A stretch of 64,000 bases of DNA from JAENVT01 sp963805445 (GCA_963805445.1 CAWDUI010000016.1:14129-78128); one strand, 5' to 3'; counted from the stretch's first letter, positions 29,962-39,733 are shown. Notes: a model not told the origin generated them from the letters alone. Made by a program: numbers and translations.

Positions 29962-30021
29962 CTTGTCAGAGCAAACCGAGCCCCGGTTCAACATTGACTC
30001 CCGGGGCATTTGGAGGAAAAA

Positions 30022-30474
30022 ATGGCGGATAGAATTTTTGGCTGTATCGCCTTGGCCATTGCTCTCGGTTACGGTTTTATCGCCTTTACCATAATAGAAG
30101 CGCCGTTCCAGTACGACCCCTTAGGCCCAGAGAGCTGGCCGCAGATACTCTCGGTTGCTGCCTGCCTCTGTTGTCTCTATATAATTATTTTTCCGGACGG
30201 AACCAGGCTTAAGGTCCTTGGAACAACGCTGGTTCGCATTGCTGTCCTGGTCGTTTTACTGTCGACCTACGCCTATTGTTATGAGCCACTGGGCTTTATC
30301 GTTTCGACCACCTTGTTCTGTCTGGTTCTCTCAAAAATACTCGGAGCGACTATCTGGCAGGCGGGTCTTTTTGGGGTCGCCTCCGGAGGGGGTGGCTATC
30401 TGGTCTGCGCCGTGCTGCTGGATCTAAACCTGCCGGAAGGTGTGGTCCTGAAAATATTGCGGGGGGTGTCATGA
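30022..30474 (+). CDS. tctB: Tripartite tricarboxylate transporter small membrane subunit
   Basis: 150 residues with four hydrophobic segments, for example GCIALAIALGYGFIAF, LSVAACLCCLYIIIF, TLVRIAVLVVLLSTYAY and GFIVSTTLFCLVLSKI. Start ATG 30022 follows GGAGGAAAA. The stop overlaps the tctA start by four bases (ATGA), so translation is coupled. This is the poorly conserved TctB subunit, recognised by size, topology and position between tctC and tctA. Confidence 0.88.
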   Translation: MADRIFGCIALAIALGYGFIAFTIIEAPFQYDPLGPESWPQILSVAACLCCLYIIIFPDGTRLKVLGTTLVRIAVLVVLLSTYAYCYEPLGFIVSTTLFCLVLSKILGATIWQAGLFGVASGGGGYLVCAVLLDLNLPEGVVLKILRGVS

Positions 30475-31994
30475 ACGAAGTCTTCTCAGGTCTCTACACA
30501 GGTTTTGGCGTTGCCCTCGCTCCGATGAATCTGCTCTATGTAATCATCGGCTGCTTCTCCGGCACCCTTATCGGTGCATTGCCTGGTATCGGGCCCATCA
30601 ACGGGGTGGCAATTCTTTTGCCCATCGCCTACAGCATGGGCCTACCGCCCGAGTCGGCTCTTATACTTCTTGCCGGAATCTATTATGGGGCGGAATATGG
30701 CGGTCGAATTTCATCCATACTGCTCAATGTTCCCGGCGATGCAGGTGCCGTCTTTACAACGCTTGACGGCAACCCCATGGCTAAAAAAGGGGAGGCGGGA
30801 CGGGCTCTGTCCCTGTCGGCAGTCGCTTCCTTTGTCGGCGGAACCATCGCGGTTATTCTGATGAGTCTTTTCGGTCCCTTACTCGCCTCGGTGGCGATTC
30901 ATTTTAATCCATCGGATTATGTCGCCCTCATGGTCTTTGCCTTTACCTGCCTGGCTTCTCTCATCGGCAAGAATCCGGTAAAGACCCTGCTGGCGGCAAT
31001 AATGGGCCTGATGATTGCCTCTATCGGCATCGATGCCAATACCGGGGTCGCCAGGTTCACCTTCGGGGTCCCCGATATTCTGGCCGGGATCGATTTTCTG
31101 GTCATTGTCATCGGTCTTTTCGGCATGGGGGAATTGATCACTCTGGTTGAACATCAGATTACCGGCAAACTGCAGGTTCTTCCGGTCGGCAAGAGCTTTG
31201 TCTCGCTCAAGGATCTGTCTGTGGTTAAATGGACAATGCTTCGCTGTTCGCTGCTCGGATTTTTTATCGGCGTTCTGCCGGGAACCGGCGCTTCGGTGGC
31301 CTCGGCTGTGGCCTATGGCACGGAGAAACGGATTGCCGGAAAAAGCGGTGCAAGTTTTGGCACCGGGGATATTCGTGGTCTGGCCGCTCCGGAGGCAGCC
31401 AATAACAGTTCGGCCGGTGGGGCGATGGTGCCGATGCTCACCCTGGGGATTCCCGGTTCCGGCACTACCGCCATTTTGCTCGGGGCCTTACTGCTGTTCA
31501 ATGTTACCCCCGGTCCGTTAATGTTTCAACAGCGTCCAGAGATCGCCTGGGGACTGATCGCCTCAATGTATATCGGCAATCTGGCTCTTCTGGTTATCAA
31601 TCTGCCGCTGGTTGGCCTGTTTGCCCGGCTTCTGACAATTCCGCAGAAATACCTGACGCCGCTGATCGCTGTCTTAGCTTTTATCGGGGTTTACTCGGTG
31701 GTGAGTAATCCATTTGATCTGTATATGATTATCGGTCTTGGCCTCTTTGGCTGGCTGCTGAGGAAAATGGGTTTTTCTCTTGCTCCGGTAATTCTCGGAG
31801 TGGTGCTGGGAAATCTGTTTGAAGATAATCTGCGACGGGCTCTGTCGATCTCCGGGGGGGACTGGATGGTACTTCTCCAGTCGGGACGGAGTATCGTCAT
31901 TTATATTCTCACCGTGCTGATCCTGATCGTGCCACCGCTTTACAGCAGAATAACGAGAAACAATATGGATAAAACGGCACAGGACGCAGAGTAA
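30471..31994 (+). CDS. tctA: Tripartite tricarboxylate transporter large membrane subunit
   Basis: 507 residues, about eleven or twelve membrane helices. Signature stretches: GTLIGALPGIGPINGVAILLP, YYGAEYGGRISSILLNVPGD, RGLAAPEAANNSSAGGAMVPM, LGIPGSGTTAILLGALLLF, with pseudo-twofold repeated PGIGP/PGSGT loops typical of TctA substrate sites. Completes a functional tct system with tctC and tctB, importing a carboxylate that cannot be named from sequence. Confidence 0.92.
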   Translation: MNEVFSGLYTGFGVALAPMNLLYVIIGCFSGTLIGALPGIGPINGVAILLPIAYSMGLPPESALILLAGIYYGAEYGGRISSILLNVPGDAGAVFTTLDGNPMAKKGEAGRALSLSAVASFVGGTIAVILMSLFGPLLASVAIHFNPSDYVALMVFAFTCLASLIGKNPVKTLLAAIMGLMIASIGIDANTGVARFTFGVPDILAGIDFLVIVIGLFGMGELITLVEHQITGKLQVLPVGKSFVSLKDLSVVKWTMLRCSLLGFFIGVLPGTGASVASAVAYGTEKRIAGKSGASFGTGDIRGLAAPEAANNSSAGGAMVPMLTLGIPGSGTTAILLGALLLFNVTPGPLMFQQRPEIAWGLIASMYIGNLALLVINLPLVGLFARLLTIPQKYLTPLIAVLAFIGVYSVVSNPFDLYMIIGLGLFGWLLRKMGFSLAPVILGVVLGNLFEDNLRRALSISGGDWMVLLQSGRSIVIYILTVLILIVPPLYSRITRNNMDKTAQDAE

Positions 31995-32071
31995 TATCTC
32001 CCGGCACCTTGGCTTGCAAGAGTAGGATGGACGATCTTGCCATCCCCTGTTTTGGTTGGTACGAGTATATC

Positions 32072-33166
32072 ATGACTGAAAAATCAATAAGGGCCGGGAT
32101 GCTCGGAAATAGTGTAGTGCAGGTGGTGCTTACCCTGACAATAGGTACCGGCGGAGCACTCGTCGCCCGGCTGGCAGGGCTTCCGGCCGCAGCGCTGATA
32201 GGTTCGACCCTTGCGGTATCTGCCGTGTCGTTTTGCCGGTTGCCTACCCGTGTGCCTACATGGTTACGCAATATGGCCTTTGCCGCCATCGGTTGCTCGC
32301 TTGGCTCCGGAGTGAACACAGATTTTCTTGAGCTGGCGGTCAAATGGCCTCTTAGCTTGAGCGGCCTGGTGCTGGTGATGGGGGCCATACTCCTGGTCAG
32401 TAGCTGGGTCCTGACCGCTTTTTTCGGCCAGTCCAAAACAACGGCGATCCTTGCCGCTTCTCCCGGTGCCCTGACGTATTCCTTGGCCATTGCCGCAACG
32501 GGAGTAGGTGACGCCCGGGCGATCATAGTTATTCAGAGCATCAGGCTGCTGTCGATTACCGCTGGCCTTCCCCTGGTTCTCGATCTGTTGGATCTGCCGC
32601 ACGGTAGCGGCGGTGCGGGCGGGCAGAGCAGCATTGCTCTGGCGGCAACCGCAGGTCTGTTTCTGTTGACTTTGCTGTTTGGGTTCCTGCTCACCCGCTG
32701 GCGACTCCCTGCCGCCTATCTGATTGCCGGAGTCCTCGTGAGCGGGATCCTGCACTATCTCGGAGTTGTTTCCGGTCGGCCGCAGAGCGGATTTTTACTA
32801 ACCGGCTTTGTTATCACCGGGGCGGTTATCGGGGCCAGATTTACCAGTATTCCCCTGGCCGACATCAAACGCCTCGTCGGCGGCGCCCTGGCCGTGGTCG
32901 TCGTATCCAGTGCCGTAGCCGCGCTGTTTGCTGCACTTACCGCAAAATTCCTCGGCCTGCCTTTTGGCCAGGTATGGGTTGCTTATGCGCCGGGTGGAGT
33001 GGAGGCGATGGCGGCGATGGCTCTATCTCTTGGCTATGATTCTGCCTTTGTCGCCACCCACCATCTTTTCCGGATCATTCTGCTGTTGTTTATTTTACCG
33101 GTCCTTTTGCGGTTGTTCAAAAAGACCGAAACCCAGTTCTCGCCGGAAGATAATTTTTCTAACTGA
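32072..33166 (+). CDS. AbrB-type membrane protein (PF05145)
   Basis: 364 residues, roughly ten hydrophobic helices in two similar halves: VVQVVLTLTIGTGGALVARL, LPAAALIGSTLAVS, LRNMAFAAIGCSLGSGV, and later GVLVSGILHYLGVVSG, FVITGAVIGARFTSIPL, VWVAYAPGGVEAMAAMAL. The APGGVEAM stretch is the family hallmark. The Pfam name (AbrB, ammonia monooxygenase-related) is misleading; these are likely permeases. Just after tctA by 77 bp in the same direction, so probably part of the same operon. Confidence 0.82.
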   Translation: MTEKSIRAGMLGNSVVQVVLTLTIGTGGALVARLAGLPAAALIGSTLAVSAVSFCRLPTRVPTWLRNMAFAAIGCSLGSGVNTDFLELAVKWPLSLSGLVLVMGAILLVSSWVLTAFFGQSKTTAILAASPGALTYSLAIAATGVGDARAIIVIQSIRLLSITAGLPLVLDLLDLPHGSGGAGGQSSIALAATAGLFLLTLLFGFLLTRWRLPAAYLIAGVLVSGILHYLGVVSGRPQSGFLLTGFVITGAVIGARFTSIPLADIKRLVGGALAVVVVSSAVAALFAALTAKFLGLPFGQVWVAYAPGGVEAMAAMALSLGYDSAFVATHHLFRIILLLFILPVLLRLFKKTETQFSPEDNFSN

Positions 33167-33179
33167 AAAAGTGATTGAT

Positions 33180-33644
33180 TTACCGCTTTTCAGAGTCAAT
33201 CGACCGACGTGCTACGATAAGGTTACCGACATAGACCTGGACGACCTCTCCGTTCTGGTTCATCGTCGTCGTACGTGCCCTGATCATCCCCTGCTCCGGT
33301 CGCGATCTTGACGGTCGTATTTCAAGAATCTCAGTCTCAACCCGCAATTCGTCCCCTGGGCGCACAGGCCGTGGCCAGCGCAACTCATCAATACCTGCGC
33401 CAATGATGCCGCCTGCAGGTTTGAAGGTACTTTCGACCAGAAGACGCATGGTCAATGCCGCAGTGTGCCAGCCACTTGCGGCAAGGCTTTTAAAAAAGGT
33501 GTACCGTGCTGCCTCATGGTCAAGATGGAAGGGCTGCGGATCCAATTGGGCGGCAAATTCCCGGATTTGGGCCCCGTCGACGATCAGCCGCCCTGAACCG
33601 AATACCTGACCCACCTGAAAGTCGTCTAAATAAAGCTCATACAT
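33180..33644 (-). CDS. MaoC-like dehydratase/hotdog protein
   Basis: 154 residues. MYELYLDDFQVGQVFGSG then EFAAQLDPQPFHLDHEAA is the MaoC/FAS hydratase 2 motif (D-P-Q-P-H-x-D-E), which holds the catalytic Asp and His. ASGWHTAALTMRL and IIGAGIDELRWPRPVRPGDEL follow as usual. Such enzymes hydrate enoyl-CoA-like thioesters. Its end is 14 bp from the convergent AbrB-type gene. Start ATG 33644 chosen to match the family length. Confidence 0.87.
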   Translation of the reverse strand: MYELYLDDFQVGQVFGSGRLIVDGAQIREFAAQLDPQPFHLDHEAARYTFFKSLAASGWHTAALTMRLLVESTFKPAGGIIGAGIDELRWPRPVRPGDELRVETEILEIRPSRSRPEQGMIRARTTTMNQNGEVVQVYVGNLIVARRSIDSEKR

Positions 33645-33830
33645 GGTACAATCTCTAAAGCAGACAGCCCGTCCTGCCGATCCGGCGGTTGTTGACAACT
33701 AATTGCATGTGGCTAATATATTGGCGTATAAGCTTCTGTCAATCACCAGAGCAAGGCTTTTTTGATGTAAAGTTCTTTGTCAAAAATAAACCCGGCCTGT
33801 CGGCATCTTAACAAAAGCGAAAGGAGAAAA

Positions 33831-34929
33831 ATGTCCAGCTTATTTGAACCCACTGAAATAAACGGTATGAAACTCAGTAACCGATTCGTGCGATCGGCAA
33901 CCTACGAGGCAATGGCCGAAGCTGATGGAACGGTAAAAGAACAGCTTGTAAATTATATAGCTGAACTCGTTCGTGGCGGCGTTGGAATGATAATTACCGG
34001 GACACAGTCATGTGACAAGAGAAGGGCAGGCCCTCGACCGGCAGATGGGCATTTATTCCGATACATTGATCGACGGTCTGCAGCGGCTGACTTCAACTGT
34101 ACACGAAAATGGCGGCATTATCGCCGCGCAACTCGCACACGCGGGGATGCGGGCAATAGGAAAAGACGAATATGCGGCACTTGGACCATGCGATATCTTT
34201 GCCGAGGGGGTGAGAACAGCTGCCGCGATGACCGAGGCCGACATTAAAAGAACCGTCAACGCTTTCGGCGATGCGGCCAAAAGAGCAGTCACGTCAGGTT
34301 TTGACGCGGTCCAGATCCATGCAGCCCATGGCTATCTGTTGAGTCAGTTCCTCTCACCCTGCAGTAATACCAGAGGTGACAATTACGCCGGCAACCTGGA
34401 AAACCGGGCCAGGCTGCTTCTCGAAGTATACCAGGAAATTAGGCGGAGAGTAGGGCCAGCTTATCCAGTCATTATTAAGATCAACTCAGAGGATTTTCTT
34501 GATAAAGGGTTCACGGTGGCGGAGATGATTAAAGTTGCTCATATGCTCGAAGACCTTGGCCTTGATGCCATCGAGATAAGTGGTGGCACCTTTGCCTCGG
34601 GTTCCAAGATTCCGTCCAGAATTGGTACCTCCACCTCGGAAGAAAAGGAGGTCTACTATAAAGAGGCGGCTCGCGCCTTTAAAAAAGAAATCGGCATACC
34701 TCTTATTCCGGTCGGCGGTTTTCTATCGTTTGCCAGTGCGGAAAGCGTCGTCACTTCAGGGCTTGCTGACTTTGTTGCATTATCCCGACCTCTTATCAGG
34801 GAGCCGCAGCTGGTGAAAAGATGGGAGAATGGCGACAGGAGAAAGGCCTTATGTATTTCCTGGAAGAAGTTGTTCCCTGCAACCCTTTTTACCAAAGAGG
34901 CGTTGCATTGCGCGGTTGAAAAAGAATGA
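33831..34929 (+). CDS. NADH:flavin oxidoreductase/Old Yellow Enzyme family, one frameshift
   Basis: MSSLFEPTEINGMKLSNRFV is the FMN barrel start. After a slip near 34,010 the frame continues with GGIIAAQLAHAGM (His in QLAHAG), AVQIHAAHGYLLSQFLSPC with the active-site His-x-x-His, NRARLLLEVYQEIRRRVGP, and IPLIPVGGFLSFASAESVV. It ends without the FAD/iron-sulfur C-terminal domain of 2,4-dienoyl-CoA reductase, so it is a single-domain form, but retains a CIS-x-x-x-x motif at the end (CISWKKL) where 4Fe-4S enzymes have CISCNK; an error there is possible. RBS GGAGAAA. Reduces activated C=C bonds. Confidence 0.83.
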
Positions 34930-34951
34930 TCATTTAGTAGAAAGCAAAAAA

Positions 34952-34992
34952 AATCGGGCAGAAAATACAAATTGCGTAAATTCTACCCGATT
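34952..34992 (-). terminator. Rho-independent terminator (reverse strand)
   Basis: AATCGGGCAGAA (34952-34963) pairs with TTCTACCCGATT (34981-34992), 11 of 12 positions, loop 17 bases. On the reverse strand the stem is followed by a run of eight T before GC, so it terminates transcription coming from the right, i.e. from the ADP-ribosylglycohydrolase gene. It lies 22 bp beyond the convergent Old Yellow Enzyme stop. Confidence 0.65.
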
Positions 34993-35239
34993 GGGGGGGT
35001 TAGGTTGTGTTCTGCTGTGAACACCATTTCTAAAGCAAACATCGTGCCGCAAGCAGGGTTTTATCCTATTTGGTAATATGTGATGTTATTTCGAGTGGTT
35101 GGCATAGAAAATTGGCAGATAACAAAATACGGTAATTTGCCGGTTACATAAATTGAACTTGGATTTCTAAAATGTAGCTCAACGTCGATTCTGGTAACCG
35201 GCTCAGCTCGAATAAAAGCCTGCGACCTGTTAGCCATCT

Positions 35240-36149
35240 TTATGGCAATTTGTCCAAAGCGGTTACAATCCGGTCGTACCTGGTGAGTCTTTCAAGCCAG
35301 CGCGATGGAATTTTTTCCCTGGCCGTGGAACGCGCCAAAAAGCATGCCGACAACCATTCCGCGGGCCGCAGAGTCGCCGCCGGCCATGACTGTTTCGATA
35401 AGGGCTTTTTCCAGATTATCTTCATTTTTCAAAACGGTGTACACCGCTCCTGGCAGCGCAGCCTTGATGGCGCACATCTGGCCAAAGTCTTTGACCCGCT
35501 GCCGAGTATTGTTCTCTGCCGGTTCGAGACATTGCTGCAGTCGATGATCCAGCTCCGGGCTTTCTGTCGATTCTTTGAGTGCCTCGGTAATGGCCCGTCT
35601 CTGGGAGGCGCCGTGTACCAATCGGTAACAGCTTCTGGCAATAAATAAGGCACCGCCGACAACCCCGGGCCCGCAATGGGTAAGTGATGTCATAGCTTTG
35701 ACGGCCTCAAGCATCGCATCTAACTCTTCTCTGATAACAGAAGATGAGCGGGGCGAGCTGTGCAGGGCCGCCAAGATCGGGGAATGGGAGCCGCATCTGG
35801 CTGGATCCATGTCTGCCGCGAGATTTTTCAATGACTCTAGGGTGGCGTGATCCTTATATCCCTGGTATTCGGCCATAAAAGATTGCCAGGATCGGGCGTA
35901 TTCATCCCTTTTGAAATGGCCGTTGTGGGCGGCAAGATATTCGAGCAGATTAAGACTCTGATCCCCGTAATGGGTGAAATCGCCCAGCTTTTTGGTCGGG
36001 TGATAGGTCCCTTCATGGGGCGCAAGGAGGGTGGTAATCCGGCCGAATTGTTGATCGATTGTAGTTGTATCGTATATCCAGTGGGTCCCAAGGGCAAAAG
36101 AATCTGCCGCAAAAGAAGCGAGAACCATGGCTTGCGCATGTGCTTGCAT
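35240..36149 (-). CDS. ADP-ribosylglycohydrolase family protein, one frameshift at the end
   Basis: MQAHAQAMVLASFAADSFALG, GTHWIYDTTTIDQQFG, GDFTHYGDQSLNLLEYLA and VMAGGDSAARGMVVGMLFGA are the DraG/ADPRH hallmarks, with the metal-binding GDxT-like and GGDSAxR segments. A run of A/T near 35,308 slips the frame; the shifted frame ends ERLTRYDRIVTALDKLP-stop at 35240. 303 residues, normal. It removes ADP-ribose from proteins or nucleic acids or cleaves related glycosides. ATG 36149 follows GGAGG. Terminator found downstream at 34952-34992. Confidence 0.83.
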
Positions 36150-36288
36150 GAATAAACCTCCGGGGATTTTTATGACAGCTGATATTCGGGGGTGAAGTAA
36201 AACCTCTTCCGGTCTTTTCCTTCTTATGAAGAAAAAGTAAAGATGAAGTGTTGATCTGTCAAAAACGGAGGCAAAAACCCGGAAGGTT

Positions 36289-36966
36289 TTATTCGGTAAG
36301 GTGCAGAATGCCGTCCTGCAGGGTGAGGCAGTGGTCCATCCGGTCGGCAAGATTGATATTGTGGGTGACCATTATGGTTGACAGCCGACGGTCACGACAC
36401 AGGTCGTGCAACAGCTTGAAGACCAGCTCGCCGGCTCTGGAGTCCAGATTGCCGGTCGGTTCGTCGGCCAGTAAAAGCGATGGGTTCATAACTAAAGCCC
36501 TGGCCAGTGCGGCTCTCTGCTGTTCCCCGCCGGAGAGATTGCCGACCTTGTGATGCAGTCGATGACCAAGTTCGACCCGTTCGAGAAGTTGGCGGGCCGG
36601 TTCGACCACGTCTTTTTTGTTCCTGCCATGAATCAGAGCCGGCATCATCACATTTTCCAGGGTTGTGAAGTCGGGTAGCAGGTGATGAAACTGGAAGATG
36701 AAGCCAACCGACGCATTACGAAAATCAGCCAGCTCCTTAGAACTTTTTTTCAGCAGAGGTTCCTCCTGATAGAAAAGTTCTCCTCCGGAGGGCTGGTCAA
36801 GGGTGCCGAGAATCTGCAACAGAGTGGTCTTACCGGACCCCGAGGCGCCGATGATAGCAGTCATTTCGCCCGGCTCAACAGAGAGGCTGACATCCCGTAA
36901 TACGGTCAGAGCGGTTTCCCCGTCGCCATATATTTTGGTGATATTTGCTGCACTATACAGAGCCAT
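36289..36966 (-). CDS. lolD: Lipoprotein-releasing ABC transporter ATPase
   Basis: 226 residues. Walker A GASGSGKTTLL, Q-loop FIFQFHHLLPDF, signature LSGGEQQRAALARAL, Walker B LLLADEPTGNLDS, and H-loop VTHNINLADRM. The N-terminus SAANITKIYGDGETALTVL fits the LolD/MacB subfamily. Its ATG shares one base with the stop of the lolC/E gene (TAATG), marking an operon. Together they release outer-membrane lipoproteins from the inner membrane, which implies a Gram-negative envelope. Confidence 0.93.
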   Translation of the reverse strand: MALYSAANITKIYGDGETALTVLRDVSLSVEPGEMTAIIGASGSGKTTLLQILGTLDQPSGGELFYQEEPLLKKSSKELADFRNASVGFIFQFHHLLPDFTTLENVMMPALIHGRNKKDVVEPARQLLERVELGHRLHHKVGNLSGGEQQRAALARALVMNPSLLLADEPTGNLDSRAGELVFKLLHDLCRDRRLSTIMVTHNINLADRMDHCLTLQDGILHLTE

Positions 36967-38192
36967 TACGAGAGCACCTCGGCCGGATGGACGGTGGAGG
37001 CCTTCCACGATGGATAGAGGGTCGCCAGCAGGGTGATGACTATGGAGCTGATGGCGACTATCGTTACATCCAGTGGCAGCACTTTGATGGGCAGGGTGGT
37101 CATAGGGTAGACGTTGGACGGCAGCTCGATAAAGTGATACTGCGACAGCAGTTCACATAAGCTGAGTCCGCCCGCCACCCCGATAGTTGTCCCGGCGATG
37201 GCGATGACCAGGCCCTGGAGAAAAAAGATCTTCATAATTGCTCTGGAAGTTGCTCCCATGGATTTAAGGATGGCGATATCCTTGCTCTTTTCCATAACCA
37301 CCATAACCAGGGCACTGATAATATTCAGCGCTGCCACCAGGATGATCAGGGCCATGGCAATAAACATACCGATTTTTTCCAGCTTGAAGGCGGCAAACAG
37401 GTTGCGGTTCATCATCATCCAGTCTTTGGCGATAAATCCGGGGCCGAGTTTCTCGGCAATCTGCTTGGCGATCTCGTCGGCATTGCCCAGTGCGCTCTTT
37501 TTTACCGATACCTCTATGCCATGGGCCACGTCGCCCAGGCCAAGAAAATTCTGGACATTGAACAGAGACATATAGGCAAGCGTTGAATCGTATTCGAGCA
37601 TGCCGGTCTCAAAAATTCCCGATACCCGGCAGGTCTTCACCTTGGGAATGATGCCCATGGGGGTCAGAGGTCCGGATGGCGAAATAAGCCGTACCCGATC
37701 ATCGACCCCAACCCTGAGCTCAGCTGCCAGATTCTTGCCGAGGATAATATTGGGAACTCGCACAGCCTCGTCTTGAGCCAGGTCTTTGATAGAGCCTTTA
37801 AGCATCTGTTTGCCAAGGCCGACAACATTGCCCGCAGTAGCAGGATCCATGCCCCGCAGGACCACACCATTGCCGCCGGCGGCACCACTCAGCAGGGTCT
37901 GGGCGTAGAGGTAGGGAGTGGCTCCAGTGACATCTTTGACGGTTAGGATCTTTTTTCTGGCCAGCTGGTAGTTGCTGATCGATCCGTTGAGGTGCTGGAC
38001 GATAATATGGGAATTGACCCCCAGGATCTGATCGCGCATGCCATCGGTAAAACCGGAGTAGACGGCCAGAACCACAATGAGGGCTATGACCCCCACGGTG
38101 ATTCCGGCAACAGAGATAAACGAGATGAGCGAGATAAAGCCATGCTTATGTTTCGCCCTGAGATACCTCAGGCCGACAAACCATTCAAACAT
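36966..38192 (-). CDS. lolC: Lipoprotein-releasing system permease LolC/LolE
   Basis: 408 residues: helix 1 FISLISFISVAGITVGVIALIVVL, a large periplasmic domain (residues about 50-260) with LRGMDPATAGNVV and GIFETGMLEYDSTLAY, then FIAMALIILVAALNIISALVM, IMKIFFLQGLVIAIAGTTIGV and a terminal FtsX helix. MEKSKDIAILKSMGATSRAIM is the FtsX coupling loop. A single LolC/E-like subunit next to lolD points to the homodimeric 'LolF-like' arrangement or missing second subunit in this segment; none is visible up to lysS. Confidence 0.9.
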   Translation of the reverse strand: MFEWFVGLRYLRAKHKHGFISLISFISVAGITVGVIALIVVLAVYSGFTDGMRDQILGVNSHIIVQHLNGSISNYQLARKKILTVKDVTGATPYLYAQTLLSGAAGGNGVVLRGMDPATAGNVVGLGKQMLKGSIKDLAQDEAVRVPNIILGKNLAAELRVGVDDRVRLISPSGPLTPMGIIPKVKTCRVSGIFETGMLEYDSTLAYMSLFNVQNFLGLGDVAHGIEVSVKKSALGNADEIAKQIAEKLGPGFIAKDWMMMNRNLFAAFKLEKIGMFIAMALIILVAALNIISALVMVVMEKSKDIAILKSMGATSRAIMKIFFLQGLVIAIAGTTIGVAGGLSLCELLSQYHFIELPSNVYPMTTLPIKVLPLDVTIVAISSIVITLLATLYPSWKASTVHPAEVLS

Positions 38193-38230
38193 ATTTACAC
38201 TGTGGTCGGGGGAGAAGGTGGTTTTCGAGG

Positions 38231-39733
38231 TTAATCCTCTTTATCCTGTTTTTTTGTTTCGGGTTTAAGATGTGGAAAAAGGATCACATCGCGAATAGAC
38301 GGTGCGTCGGTCAAAAGCATCACCAGTCGGTCAATACCAATACCCTCGCCAGCGGCAGAGGGCATGCCGTATTCCAGGGCGCGGATATAGTCGATGTCCA
38401 GTTCGGGATAGATTTCGTCGTCATCGCCGCGATCAGCGATCTGCTTTTCAAACCGCCTGAGCTGATCGACAGGATCGTTTAATTCACTGAACCCGTTGGC
38501 CAGCTCCCGGCCGGTGATGAACAGCTCAAATCGATCGGTTATCGTCGGATCCACTTCGTTTCTCCTGGCCAGTGGCGATACTTCGGTCGGGTAGGAGGTG
38601 ATGAAGGTTGGATTGATCAGTTTTTCTTCAACCAGCAATTCGAACAGTTCGGTCTTGGCCTTGCCGGCACCGGCCTGTTCATCTAGTTTTATACCTTTTT
38701 CTGCGGCAAGAGCCAGAACCCTGGCGGTGTCGGCCAGGGTCTCGGCATCGATTCCGGCGACCTCGATCAGGGCCTGGTCCATGGTCAACGTCTTCCAAGG
38801 GGGCGTGAGATCGACTTCTGTTCCCTGGTAGCTGATGTTCATGGTGCCGTTCACTTGGGCGCAGATAAAGGAGATCATCTCTTCGGTCAAGGTGATTAAA
38901 TCTTCATAGGTGGCGTACGCTTGATAGAACTCCAGCATGGTGAATTCCGGATTATGCCGGGTCGACAGTCCTTCATTGCGGAAATTTCGATTAATTTCAA
39001 AAACCCGCTCGAAACCTCCTACCAGCAACCGTTTGAGATAGAGCTCCGGGGCAATCCGCAGATAGAGATCCATATTCAAGGCATTATGGTATGTTTGAAA
39101 CGGTTTGGCGGTAGCCCCGCCGGGAATGGACTGCATCATCGGCGTTTCGACTTCCATAAAATCCCGGCCATTCAGGTAATCGCGAATCAGCCGGACGATT
39201 TTCACCCGCTTTCTGAAGATTTCCCTGGATTCAGGCGTTACAATGAGGTCGACATATCGCTGGCGGTAGCGGGTCTCGACATCCGAGAGGCCGTGCCATT
39301 TATCCGGCAGGGGACGAAGAGATTTGGAGATCATGGTTATCTGCCGGGCCTGCACGGAAAGTTCGCCTACCTTGGTTTTAAACAAGGTGCCTTCAACTCC
39401 AACAATATCGCCAATATCCCATTTCTTGAAGGTTTCGAAGATCTCATCACCAAGAACATCTTTTTTGATGTAGAGCTGAATCTGCCCGGTTTTATCGGTC
39501 AGTGTACAGAAGGCCGCCTTGCCGAATTTACGCATGGCCATGATCCGCCCGGCGATCGAATAGCTTGCCTCCCCCGGCTCTGCCTCCTGTGGTTCCAGGC
39601 TGTCGGCTTTTGGCAGGAGTTCCTGTATTGCATTGGCCGGTTTGAACGTATTGCTGTATAACTTGACGCCAAGCTCGGCCAGAGATTCCGCTTTTTCTCT
39701 ACGCTGGGCGAGGGTTTGATTTTCTTCACTCAT
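38231..39733 (-). CDS. lysS: Lysyl-tRNA synthetase (class II)
   Basis: 500 residues. OB-fold anticodon domain SIAGRIMAMRKFGKAAFCTL; motif 1 RDYLNGRDFMEVETPMMQ; motif 2 FERVFEINRNFRNEGLSTRHNPEFTM; motif 3 GEGIGIDRLVMLLTD. Only 38 bp from lolC/E upstream-end, so it may be transcribed with lolC/E-lolD. An intrinsic terminator and a good sigma-70-like promoter lie just upstream (see 39762-39845). Makes Lys-tRNA for translation and is also the substrate for the MprF protein encoded at the other end of this segment. Confidence 0.95.
   Translation of the reverse strand: MSEENQTLAQRREKAESLAELGVKLYSNTFKPANAIQELLPKADSLEPQEAEPGEASYSIAGRIMAMRKFGKAAFCTLTDKTGQIQLYIKKDVLGDEIFETFKKWDIGDIVGVEGTLFKTKVGELSVQARQITMISKSLRPLPDKWHGLSDVETRYRQRYVDLIVTPESREIFRKRVKIVRLIRDYLNGRDFMEVETPMMQSIPGGATAKPFQTYHNALNMDLYLRIAPELYLKRLLVGGFERVFEINRNFRNEGLSTRHNPEFTMLEFYQAYATYEDLITLTEEMISFICAQVNGTMNISYQGTEVDLTPPWKTLTMDQALIEVAGIDAETLADTARVLALAAEKGIKLDEQAGAGKAKTELFELLVEEKLINPTFITSYPTEVSPLARRNEVDPTITDRFELFITGRELANGFSELNDPVDQLRRFEKQIADRGDDDEIYPELDIDYIRALEYGMPSAAGEGIGIDRLVMLLTDAPSIRDVILFPHLKPETKKQDKED

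Noticed and set aside
33162..33194. Hairpin between AbrB-type and maoC genes
   Set aside because: CTGAAAA and CGCTTTTCAG pair only imperfectly and no T-run follows; not enough for a terminator call.
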